64,000 nt of DNA from Lentilactobacillus kefiri (GTDB lineage Bacteria; Bacillota; Bacilli; Lactobacillales; Lactobacillaceae), in contig NZ_BJVK01000006.1 of the NCBI RefSeq assembly GCF_007989105.1, forward strand, positions 30,128 through 94,127, read 5' to 3'. Shown piece by piece: positions 44,597-52,124 of the stretch (positions within the stretch are counted from its first letter, which is position 1; each line of letters begins with the position of its first letter). Under the pieces are notes generated by a model. That model did no database searches. It saw only the letters and a program-made list of their open reading frames with translations, and was not told where the DNA came from. A program made the position numbers and the translations under genes.

Positions 44597-45197
44597 TCAG
44601 TTAAAATATCAAGGCCATTTTGTTCCGTACACTCGTGATGAATTGGTGGCTAAGCTTCATTCGGCATTAACAGATAGTCGTTTTCAACACTGTTTAAGAG
44701 TTGAGCAAACGGCGATGGACTTGGCCGAACGTAATGGAGTCAATATCGAAAAGGCTGCCATTGGTGGACTCGTTCACGATTATGCTAAGCAACGCCCGGA
44801 TGAGGACTTTATTAAGGCCATTAAAGAGTATCAAATGGATCCGGAATTGTTGAACTACGGTAACGCAATTTGGCACGGTGTCGTTGGCTGGATTTTTGTC
44901 AAAAACGAATTACAGATCAATGATATTGATATTTTAAATGCCGTCAGATATCATACGGTGGGTCATCAATACATGACGCCGCTTGAACAAATTGTCTATA
45001 TGGCCGATTATATTGAACCAGGTCGAGATTTTGACGGTGTTGATGATGCCCGTCGGATTACCATGAACAACCTCCAACAAGGGGTTGCTTATCAAACTAA
45101 GCAGACGCTGAGTTATCTGATAGCAAATAATAAACCAGTTTTTCCACAAACAATTGTTACCTATAATAGTTGGGTACCAGGCTCAGGATTAGATTAA
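44586..45197 (+). CDS. yqeK: HD-domain hydrolase YqeK
   Basis: A 203-residue HD protein. The metal residues appear as RFQHCLRVEQ, LVHDYAKQ (HD doublet), IWHGVVG and YHTVGHQ, the usual YqeK pattern. Characterised members cut diadenosine tetraphosphate (Ap4A) symmetrically. AAGGAG lies 9 bases before the ATG inside nadD. It is followed by rsfS after 9 bases. Confidence 0.92.
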   Translation: MKNDQLKYQGHFVPYTRDELVAKLHSALTDSRFQHCLRVEQTAMDLAERNGVNIEKAAIGGLVHDYAKQRPDEDFIKAIKEYQMDPELLNYGNAIWHGVVGWIFVKNELQINDIDILNAVRYHTVGHQYMTPLEQIVYMADYIEPGRDFDGVDDARRITMNNLQQGVAYQTKQTLSYLIANNKPVFPQTIVTYNSWVPGSGLD

Positions 45198-45206
45198 GGA
45201 GTTAAT

Positions 45207-45563
45207 ATGAATAGTAAAAAGATTTCAGAAATTGTCGTTCGTGCCGCTGATAGTAAACGGGCTAACGATATCGTTGTTCTCGATATGCAAAAGGTTAGTC
45301 TGATGGCTGACTACTTTGTGATTGCTGATGCCAATTCCAATCGACAGGTAAAAGCAATTGCCGATGAGATTGTTGATCAAGTTGAAGCAGACGATGTTAA
45401 TGTATACAGTGTTTCAGGCAAGGATACTGCTCGTTGGATCTTGATTGATCTTGGCGATGTTGTTGTCCACATTTTCCAAAAGGATGTCCGTGACTTTTAC
45501 AATTTGGAAAAACTTTGGTCAGACGCACCAATCGTTAATACCGATTCATGGGTGGAGGCATAG
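45207..45563 (+). CDS. rsfS: Ribosomal silencing factor RsfS
   Basis: A 118-residue DUF143 protein that binds L14 and stops subunit joining when nutrients are low. The segment DIVVLDMQKVSLMADYFVIAD (strand-helix, about 21-41) and W-ILIDLGDVVVHIF with F-YNLEKLW are hallmark regions. TAAGGAG precedes the ATG. It directly precedes the methyltransferase gene with a single-base gap. Confidence 0.95.
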   Translation: MNSKKISEIVVRAADSKRANDIVVLDMQKVSLMADYFVIADANSNRQVKAIADEIVDQVEADDVNVYSVSGKDTARWILIDLGDVVVHIFQKDVRDFYNLEKLWSDAPIVNTDSWVEA

Positions 45564-45564
45564 C

Positions 45565-46329
45565 ATGATATATACAGAATTCGCCAAATTTTATGATGAT
45601 TTGTTTGACGCAACTCTATATGATCGCTGGGCAAAGTTTGTTGCCCGCTATGCCGCTAGTACCGGTAAAGAAAATAGTGATATTAAAATTTTAGACCTTG
45701 CTTGTGGGACCGGCCGGTTGGCTATCAAATTAGCGCAAATGGGCTTTCAGGTTTCGGGAGCAGATCTCTCTGAGGACATGCTGACTATTGCTGAGCAAAG
45801 ATCTCGTGATGCAAAGGTTGACGTGCCCTTTATTCAAACCGACATGCGTTCTTTGGACGGATTGGACCAGTATGATATCATTACCTGCTTTGACGATTCA
45901 CTGAATTATTTGATTAAATCAGATGACTTATTGGCTGCATATCAAGCGGTTTTTGATCATTTAAAGCCTAAGGGCCAGTTCTTATTTGATATGATTACGC
46001 CACATCAGGTTCAAGACGTTTATCCAGGATACATGTACAACTATCGAAGTGAAGATGCTGCTTTCATGTGGACGAGCTATAAGGGCGATTTTGCCCCAAT
46101 CTCGGTTGAACATGAATTAAACTTCTTTCAATATAATGAAGATAAAGATGCTTATGATGCATACAACGAAATTCACCGTGAAAGAGCCTACACTTATGAT
46201 GAGATTGATCAGTTGCTTACCAAAGCCGGCTATCGCAGTGAGCTTGAGTTTACAGACTTTGGCGACAATCCATTTACTGAAATAACCAAGCGCTGGTTTT
46301 TCGTCACAAACAAGCCTATAGAGAGATGA
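45565..46329 (+). CDS. yqeM: Class I SAM-dependent methyltransferase, YqeM type
   Basis: A 254-residue Rossmann methyltransferase. SAM motif I is ILDLACGTGRLAIKL (about 37-51), motif II region VSGADLSEDML follows, and ITCFDDSLNYL is the post-motif. The target is unknown; a small-molecule or tRNA/rRNA substrate is possible. The ATG at 45565 has GGAGG six bases before it. The open frame continues upstream to 45445 inside rsfS but has no site there. Position between rsfS and tmcAL is conserved. Confidence 0.88.
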   Translation: MIYTEFAKFYDDLFDATLYDRWAKFVARYAASTGKENSDIKILDLACGTGRLAIKLAQMGFQVSGADLSEDMLTIAEQRSRDAKVDVPFIQTDMRSLDGLDQYDIITCFDDSLNYLIKSDDLLAAYQAVFDHLKPKGQFLFDMITPHQVQDVYPGYMYNYRSEDAAFMWTSYKGDFAPISVEHELNFFQYNEDKDAYDAYNEIHRERAYTYDEIDQLLTKAGYRSELEFTDFGDNPFTEITKRWFFVTNKPIER

Positions 46330-46335
46330 TAAAAC

Positions 46336-47472
46336 ATGCTTCGGGCAGTCGGAATCGTTTCAGAATATAATCCTTTTCATAATGGCCATCGCTATATGTT
46401 GAGCCAGGCGAAACAGACCACCGGTGCCGATGTGAGTGTGGCCATTATGAGTGGAAATTGGCTGCAGCGTGGTGAACCGGCAGCCTTTGACAAGTGGCAG
46501 CGAACTAGGATGGCATTGCTTGGCGGTGTGGATTTGGTCGTTGAACTGCCACTTTTTTCTGCTGTTCAGCCATCTCATCTGTTTTCAAAAGGGGCGGTTG
46601 ATTTAGCTTCTCACCTGAAATGTGACTGGTTGGCTTTTGGTGCGGAACATCCTTCCATGGATTATCAAAAACTCATTGATAACCAACCGAAGGATAAGGA
46701 GAGCTTTAAGCGTTTTGATCGACCGTACGCCTCGATTTTCCAAGATTATCTCTTTCAACGGACTGGGATTCGTTTAAATCAACCAAATGACATTTTGGGA
46801 TTTGGCTATGCCAAGGCTAATTTTGAAGCAGGATCGCCACTTCGGACGGTCCCGTTACAGCGTGTCGGCAGTAACCATGACGACACTGAAATTAGTGATC
46901 AAGGGTCCATCGCGAGTGCTTCCGCCATTCGGAAGGCGATTGGGAATCATGATCTTTCAATGATTAAACCCGTTGTTCCCGAAAGTACTTTAAAAGTGAT
47001 CGCCAATCATCATATGATGGATTGGAATGATTTCTGGCCTTTTTTAAGATTCGAGCTTGTTGAGAATCCGGTCGAAAATCTTCATCAAATTTATCAAATG
47101 ACTGAAGGCATTGAATATCGGCTGAAAAGGGCTGCCATCAAAGCGACCAGCTTTCAAGAATTCCTTCATTTGGTTAAGACTAAACGGTACACATACACCC
47201 GAATTCAGCGTCTGTGCACATACGTATTGCTGCATGCAGCCAGTCGTGATATGCTTCAGACAGGTGGATATATTCGCCTTCTAGGATTTAATGCCAAGGG
47301 GCAAAAATACCTTAACCAGATTAAAGGCGATCTTGAATGGCCGCTGATTACGAAGATCAATGATGATGTCGTTGCTGATTTTATCCAAATGGACTTCCGT
47401 GGGGGAATGTTGACCCAAATGATTAATGGTGCCTCACAGGATTTTTATCGGCATCCGGTAATTCTTGAATAA
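46336..47472 (+). CDS. tmcAL: tRNA(Met) cytidine acetate ligase TmcAL (YlbM)
   Basis: A 378-residue nucleotidyltransferase-fold ligase. The start AVGIVSEYNPFHNGHRYML contains the HxGH ATP motif (HNGH at about 16-19). The middle SDQGSIASASAIRKAI corresponds to the SxxSxxR-type loop. TmcAL uses acetate and ATP to make N4-acetylcytidine at the wobble base of elongator tRNA-Met. It lies 6 bases after yqeM and ends the run. No strong terminator follows; the next promoter is at 47501. Confidence 0.92.
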   Translation: MLRAVGIVSEYNPFHNGHRYMLSQAKQTTGADVSVAIMSGNWLQRGEPAAFDKWQRTRMALLGGVDLVVELPLFSAVQPSHLFSKGAVDLASHLKCDWLAFGAEHPSMDYQKLIDNQPKDKESFKRFDRPYASIFQDYLFQRTGIRLNQPNDILGFGYAKANFEAGSPLRTVPLQRVGSNHDDTEISDQGSIASASAIRKAIGNHDLSMIKPVVPESTLKVIANHHMMDWNDFWPFLRFELVENPVENLHQIYQMTEGIEYRLKRAAIKATSFQEFLHLVKTKRYTYTRIQRLCTYVLLHAASRDMLQTGGYIRLLGFNAKGQKYLNQIKGDLEWPLITKINDDVVADFIQMDFRGGMLTQMINGASQDFYRHPVILE

Positions 47473-47486
47473 ACACCAAAGGACTA

Positions 47487-47529
47487 TCAAGGAAATTACC
47501 TTGACAAGCCTATTTGTTGCCGGTATAAT
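47487..47529 (+). promoter_or_regulatory. Promoter of yceD-rpmF with a palindrome over the -35
   Basis: -35 TTGACA (47501-47506), 17-base spacer, -10 TATAAT (47524-47529): full consensus. The perfect palindrome TCAAGG-AAATTA-CCTTGA (47487-47504) covers the -35 region and may be an operator or a weak terminator of tmcAL without a U tract. Confidence 0.8.
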
Positions 47530-47556
47530 AAGTTTTGTTGCATTGGAGGAATTACA

Positions 47557-48111
47557 TTGAAATGGTACTTTAGAGACTTGCAAAAGTACTCAGATACTGA
47601 TCCGTTCACATTCAATGAGAAGCTTCATATTAAAGATGATTTGCTTGATCGATATGCTGACGAGGTGATCGATGCATCTGACTTTAATGTTGAAGGAACT
47701 GCATTTGCTGATCAGGGCGATGTGATTATCGACACCCACATAGTTGGAAAGCTTGTGGTGCCGTCATCACGTTCACTGACCCCAGTTGATTTACCACTTG
47801 ATTTTACGGTTGAGGAATTCTATGTTCCTTCAAAAGCTGCGGAATCACGATATGGTAAAGATGATGTTGTCTTTGTCCTTGGCGAAGACGATCAGGTGGA
47901 TATGCAAAGTGCCGTTGTTGATAATGTGATACTGCATATTCCTATGCACGTCCTGTCTCCTGAAGAAATTGCGGGCAAAGAGATGCCAAGTGGTAACGAC
48001 TGGGATGTTATGACAGTCGATGACTACAGCAAACAGAAGGCAGAGTTAAAAACTGTTGATCCACGTCTGGCAGAATTGAAGAACTTTTTTAAGAATCGCG
48101 ATTCAAAATAG
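47557..48111 (+). CDS. yceD: YceD family protein (DUF177)
   Basis: A 184-residue protein. The TTG start at 47557 follows GGAGG with 7 bases between; it reads (M)KWYFRDLQKYSDTDPFTF. The central part has strands like GDVIIDTHIVGKLVVPSSRSL where many homologues have CxxC cysteines; here the cysteines are absent. In plants and bacteria it affects 23S rRNA maturation. It is paired with rpmF (54 bases on), a fixed order in bacteria. A consensus promoter suggests strong expression. Confidence 0.9.
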   Translation: MKWYFRDLQKYSDTDPFTFNEKLHIKDDLLDRYADEVIDASDFNVEGTAFADQGDVIIDTHIVGKLVVPSSRSLTPVDLPLDFTVEEFYVPSKAAESRYGKDDVVFVLGEDDQVDMQSAVVDNVILHIPMHVLSPEEIAGKEMPSGNDWDVMTVDDYSKQKAELKTVDPRLAELKNFFKNRDSK

Positions 48112-48165
48112 CTGGACTTAAAATTTCACTAGTGGATATTTTATTTTTACGAGGAGGGAAAAACA

Positions 48166-48342
48166 ATGGCTACACCAGCACGTAGAACTTCTAAAGCTAG
48201 AAAGCGCATGCGTCGCGGTCACATCAAGTTGACGACTCCTAATTTGAGCCTCGACCCTAAGACCGGTGAATACACCATGCCACATCACGTTTCACCATCA
48301 GGCTTTTACAAAGGCCGTAAAGTTATCAAAGATAAGAAGTAA
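48166..48342 (+). CDS. rpmF: 50S ribosomal protein L32 (zinc-free form)
   Basis: A 58-residue ribosomal protein starting [19 protein letters not shown] and ending [11 protein letters not shown]. Usual L32 proteins carry two CxxC pairs binding zinc; this one has none ([15 protein letters not shown] where the first pair would be), so it is the C-minus form that works under zinc limitation. GAGGAGGG precedes the ATG. A strong terminator follows. It pairs with yceD. Confidence 0.95.
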   Translation: MATPARRTSKARKRMRRGHIKLTTPNLSLDPKTGEYTMPHHVSPSGFYKGRKVIKDKK

Positions 48343-48348
48343 TAAATA

Positions 48349-48388
48349 ACCAATTTAGAACGCCATGGATTCTAAATTGGTTTTTTTG
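48349..48388 (+). terminator. Terminator of yceD-rpmF
   Basis: Twelve-base perfect stem ACCAATTTAGAA (48349-48360) with TTCTAAATTGGT (48370-48381), then T tract. Confidence 0.9.
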
Positions 48389-48404
48389 TACACTTTTTTA
48401 AGCA

Positions 48405-48443
48405 TAAAAGAGGGGCCTTCGCAATCATTTTGCGAGGGCCCCT
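48405..48443 (-). terminator. Terminator of the alcohol dehydrogenase gene
   Basis: On the minus strand the arms AGGGGCCCTCGCA and TGCGAAGGCCCCT (48411-48443, with a mismatch) form a stable stem followed by CTTTTA. Confidence 0.8.
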
Positions 48444-48460
48444 AAATTTAATATCGATTA

Positions 48461-49477
48461 TTATTTAGTGAAATCAACAACCATTCGGCCAACGATCTTG
48501 TTAGCTTTCATTTCATCAATGATGTCGTTAACTTCGTCAAGACGACGAGTTTGAACGATTGGCTTAACTTTACCTTCAGCACCAAACTGGAATGTTTCAG
48601 CGAGGTCCTGACGAGTTCCAACCAGTGAACCGGCAACTTGAATACCATCAAGAACAGTCTTGTCAATATTCAATGCCATATCACCTTTAGGAAGGGCAAC
48701 GGCAACCAACTTACCATCTGGACGCAATGCGTTAACAGAAGTGGTAAATGCGTCAGTTGTAACGGCAGTGATTTGGGCGTTATGAACTCCGCCAACCTTC
48801 TTTTGGATTTGTTCAGCAACATCTGGATCGTGACGGTTGATAGTAATATCAGCACCGTTATCCTTAGCTGCTTGAAGCTTTTGTTCGTTACCATCAACGG
48901 CAACAACATGAGCACCAAAGACGTTGTGTGCGTATTGAACAGCAAGGTTACCCAAGCCTCCACAACCAACAACTTCAACCCATTGTCCAGGACGGGTATC
49001 ACCAACTTTAAGTGCCTTGTACATCGTAACACCGGCACATGTTAATGAAGTTGCTTCAACAGGATCCAAGCCTTCAGGAACTTTAACGGCGTAGTCGGCA
49101 GGGACAATAACTTCTTCAGCCATTGCACCATCAACAGTGTAACCTGAGTTTTGAACGTTACGGCAAAGGGTTTCACGACCAGTGATACAATACTCACAAT
49201 GGCCACAGCCTCTATAGAACCAAGCGATTGATACACGATCACCAATCTTTAAATTGGTAACATCGTCGGCAACTTGAATAACTTTACCAACACCTTCGTG
49301 ACCAATGATCCGGCCAGGAACTTTACCGAAATCTCCTTCAGCAACGTGAAGGTCTGTGTGACATAAACCACAATATTCAACTTTTACTAATGCTTCGCCT
49401 TCATGAATGGGGCGTAAATTTACATCTTTAATATCAACATATCCATCGACTGGATCTCTTACAACAGCAGCTTTCAT
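48461..49477 (-). CDS. adhP: Zinc-dependent alcohol dehydrogenase (AdhP type)
   Basis: A 338-residue medium-chain dehydrogenase. Catalytic zinc ligands: C39 ([10 protein letters not shown]) and H60-E61 (GHEGVG). Structural zinc uses the four cysteines of the [15 protein letters not shown] loop (about 90-105). The NAD-binding loop is [12 protein letters not shown]. It oxidises or reduces ethanol/acetaldehyde-type substrates; heterofermentative lactobacilli use such enzymes to regenerate NAD. The ATG at 49477 (MKAAVV) is preferred over that at 49489 because AAAGG touches the latter. The promoter spacer carries a partial catabolite-response-like sequence. Confidence 0.9.
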   Translation of the reverse strand: MKAAVVRDPVDGYVDIKDVNLRPIHEGEALVKVEYCGLCHTDLHVAEGDFGKVPGRIIGHEGVGKVIQVADDVTNLKIGDRVSIAWFYRGCGHCEYCITGRETLCRNVQNSGYTVDGAMAEEVIVPADYAVKVPEGLDPVEATSLTCAGVTMYKALKVGDTRPGQWVEVVGCGGLGNLAVQYAHNVFGAHVVAVDGNEQKLQAAKDNGADITINRHDPDVAEQIQKKVGGVHNAQITAVTTDAFTTSVNALRPDGKLVAVALPKGDMALNIDKTVLDGIQVAGSLVGTRQDLAETFQFGAEGKVKPIVQTRRLDEVNDIIDEMKANKIVGRMVVDFTK

Positions 49478-49519
49478 AGGTTTATTCATCCTTTTTGTAA
49501 TATATTTTCAAACAAGTAC

Positions 49520-49548
49520 ATTATAAACAGGAACGCTTACATTATCAA
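49520..49548 (-). promoter_or_regulatory. Promoter of adhP, with a partial cre-like element in the spacer
   Basis: Minus strand: -35 TTGATA (49548-49543), 17-base spacer, -10 TATAAT (49525-49520). The spacer holds TGTAAGCGTTCCTG, matching 11 of 14 positions of the TGWAANCGNTNWCA consensus. Confidence 0.7.
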
Positions 49549-49728
49549 GTGAAAATCTACACAAATGTCGATTAATTGAAAATAATTTCCAAATGAGGGT
49601 GGTTTTATAAGTTTTCTCAAAGTTAAAGCCTTAAACTCACATAATTATGGTAAAATGAGAGTTATGTTAAAAGGTTTCTACGTTACTAATAAATAAATTA
49701 AGATATGTTATAGGAGAGCTGATCATTT

Positions 49729-50415
49729 ATGAGTCGAATTTTGATTATTGAAGACGAAAAGAATTTAGCCCGATTCGTTGAATTGGAATTAAAGCATGAA
49801 GGCTATGATACCCAGGTGGAATTAAACGGAAGAACCGGTTTACAAGCTGCCTTGGATGAAAACTTTGATGTTATTTTACTTGATTTAATGTTACCGGAAT
49901 TGAATGGGATGGAAGTTGCCCGTCGATTACGTGAAAAGAAAAACACACCTATTATTATGATGACTGCCCGGGATTCCGTTATTGATCGAGTTTCTGGTTT
50001 TGACCATGGCGCTGATGACTACATCGTTAAACCATTTGCAATTGAAGAATTATTGGCCCGAATTCGTGCCTTGCTTCGTCGAATTCAAATTGAGAACGAT
50101 CAACAAAAAAGCAACAAGAAATCCGTTACTTTTAAAGACTTAACCATTGAAAAGGAAAGTCGGATTGTTCGTCGTGGCGATGAGGTCATTAATCTGACAA
50201 AGCGTGAATATGAACTCTTGTTAACTTTGATGGAAAATGTTGACGTTGTTTTAGCTCGAGACGTTTTACTTACCAAGGTATGGGGGTACGACTCAGAAGT
50301 TGAGACCAACGTTGTCGATGTTTATATTCGATACCTGCGAAACAAGATTGATCGTCCAGGTGAAAATAGTTACATCCAAACTGTTAGAGGTACTGGGTAC
50401 GTGATGCGTTCATGA
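49729..50415 (+). CDS. arlR: OmpR-family response regulator, ArlR-like
   Basis: A 228-residue regulator. The receiver domain (about 1-118) has the acidic pair E8-D9, phosphate acceptor D52 (LLDLMLPE), T79 and K101 (IVKPF). The winged-helix domain (about 130-225) contains TKREYELL and VRGTGYVMR. Phosphorylation by the overlapping kinase controls DNA binding. The overlap of 4 bases with the kinase gene shows translational coupling. ArlR-type regulators in lactobacilli respond to envelope stress; the actual signal is not visible here. Family name by similarity only. Confidence 0.88.
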   Translation: MSRILIIEDEKNLARFVELELKHEGYDTQVELNGRTGLQAALDENFDVILLDLMLPELNGMEVARRLREKKNTPIIMMTARDSVIDRVSGFDHGADDYIVKPFAIEELLARIRALLRRIQIENDQQKSNKKSVTFKDLTIEKESRIVRRGDEVINLTKREYELLLTLMENVDVVLARDVLLTKVWGYDSEVETNVVDVYIRYLRNKIDRPGENSYIQTVRGTGYVMRS

Positions 50416-52061
50416 CCCAATCCAACACGAAACAAAAAAGAAGAAAGACATCGCTAAAATGGAAGTGGGCGTTTTTTACGTCCATTGGTGTTTTGGCGAT
50501 TGTTGTTATCTTCTCAGTTCTAATTTTTAACCGATTCACAAATGTGCTTCTTCAACAGGAACACGCCCATATTGATAATACTTTAAGTACCGTGTCATCA
50601 AGACTTTCAAATTATTCCTCACCTTTGAGTAAGGGTGACGTTGCCTATTATTTGAAGCCTAAGATTACCAGTGACAATGATCAGGTAACCCAAGCCAATG
50701 GGAACGACCTTTATTCAAATTCGTTGATTGTGAATTTCTCTCGGGATAATATTTTAGTGAATGTCTATGACGTTCACGGCAATGAATTGTTTGAATCTCG
50801 AAAAGGTGCGGTTAAGTTTTATTCACCAAGTAAGCGAAAAATATTTACAACCAGGCAAAATGGCCGTCAGGTAATGGTTGGTGCTGAACCACTGTTATCC
50901 AAGAAAAACGGCTCGCTTGTCGGTTATGCGCAAGTCACCGACAAACTGGACAATTATCGAGCAACTGCCAACAAATTGTTAGTCATTTTAGTTATTTTAG
51001 TTTTAATTTCAGTTTTGCTGTCGATGTTTTTCGCCTACATTTTGGCTCAAGAGTTGTTACGGCCGATTAATGAGATTCAAAAGACCATTAATGAAGTTAA
51101 AGCGGATCCGGACTCCGATGCCCGAATTCCTGAATTGAAATCAAATGATGAATTAACTGATTTGGCGGATCTTTTAAATGGGATGCTGGATCAGACCCAA
51201 CGATATATTGATCAGCAGCAACAATTTGTTGAAGATGTTTCCCATGAATTAAGGACGCCTGTCGCCGTTATTCAAGGCCATATTGATATGCTGCTGAGAT
51301 GGGGGAAAGATGATCCCGAAGTCCTTGAGGAATCTTTGAAGGCTTCTCTTCAGGAAACAAACCGAATGAAGAGTTTGGTTTCTGAAATGCTGGATCTTTC
51401 TCGTGCCGAACAAATTGAAATTAATTACGGTGAAGAAATTACCGATGTTAATCACGTATTTGCTCAGGTTTACAACGATTTCAAAATGATTCACCCTGAC
51501 TTTACGTTTACCTTTGATGATGATACCGACCATGATGTTTACGTTAAAATTTATCGTAATCACTTGGAACAGGTTCTTGTGATCCTTCTTGATAATGCGA
51601 TTAAGTATTCCACCAAACGAAAAGAAGTTCATTTATCACTCTCAACTTCAATGGCAATGGTGAACATTGCTGTTCAAGACTTTGGTGAAGGGATTTCCGA
51701 AGAAGACAAGCAAAAGGTCTTTAACCGTTTCTATCGGGTTGATAAAGCCCGTAGCCGTGACAAAGGTGGTAACGGTTTGGGACTCTCAATCGCCCATCGA
51801 TTGATCGAAGCTTATCACGGAAACATTTCAATTGAAAGTTCATTGGGTTATGGTTCCATCTTCCAAGTTAATTTACCAATTATGCAGGATATGCCAGATG
51901 AAGCTGATCTTGAATCAGATGAAAAAGAATCTACCGAATCTAGCGAATCTCAAGATAATCAATCGGATAACAAACTACCAGACGGAATTTTAGACACTTC
52001 AAAGTCAGATCAAACCGACTCTGATAATTCCAAGCATGAAGATCCAAAAGACAATCAATAG
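50412..52061 (+). CDS. arlS: Sensor histidine kinase, ArlS-like, with an acidic C-terminal tail
   Basis: A 549-residue kinase. A basic start leads to TM1 (about 20-40); an extracellular sensor of about 145 residues runs to TM2 (about 188-212), then HAMP and the HisKA helix with phosphorylated H278 (EDVSHELRTP). The ATPase has the N box LDNAIKYS, G1 DFGEGISEED and GGNGLGLSIAHR. After the catalytic domain, residues about 491-549 form a low-complexity tail of D, E, S, N, Q and K. The tail is not part of the kinase fold; similar tails occur sporadically in lactic acid bacteria. It partners the ArlR-like gene. Confidence 0.88.
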   Translation: MTQSNTKQKRRKTSLKWKWAFFTSIGVLAIVVIFSVLIFNRFTNVLLQQEHAHIDNTLSTVSSRLSNYSSPLSKGDVAYYLKPKITSDNDQVTQANGNDLYSNSLIVNFSRDNILVNVYDVHGNELFESRKGAVKFYSPSKRKIFTTRQNGRQVMVGAEPLLSKKNGSLVGYAQVTDKLDNYRATANKLLVILVILVLISVLLSMFFAYILAQELLRPINEIQKTINEVKADPDSDARIPELKSNDELTDLADLLNGMLDQTQRYIDQQQQFVEDVSHELRTPVAVIQGHIDMLLRWGKDDPEVLEESLKASLQETNRMKSLVSEMLDLSRAEQIEINYGEEITDVNHVFAQVYNDFKMIHPDFTFTFDDDTDHDVYVKIYRNHLEQVLVILLDNAIKYSTKRKEVHLSLSTSMAMVNIAVQDFGEGISEEDKQKVFNRFYRVDKARSRDKGGNGLGLSIAHRLIEAYHGNISIESSLGYGSIFQVNLPIMQDMPDEADLESDEKESTESSESQDNQSDNKLPDGILDTSKSDQTDSDNSKHEDPKDNQ

Positions 52062-52065
52062 TTAA

Positions 52066-52118
52066 TAAAAAAGCTGGTGCATGTGAGATGAATTCATTTC
52101 ACATTGCACCAGCTTTTT
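52066..52118. terminator. Bidirectional terminator between arlS and the antiporter gene
   Basis: Long inverted repeat with AAAAAAGCTGGTGCA and TGCACCAGCTTTTTT arms; its inner part GTGAGATGAATTCATTTCAC is also nearly palindromic. Convergent genes lie on both sides. Confidence 0.9.
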
Positions 52119-52124
52119 TGGATA

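Noticed and set aside
45445..45564. N-terminal extension of the YqeM methyltransferase into rsfS
   Set aside because: The extra 40 residues only reflect an open frame over rsfS; GGAGG is placed for the ATG at 45565.
52040..52124. Palindrome with inner GAATTC-centred symmetry as a regulatory site
   Set aside because: It lies between convergent genes with A/T tracts on both sides, which a bidirectional terminator explains fully.
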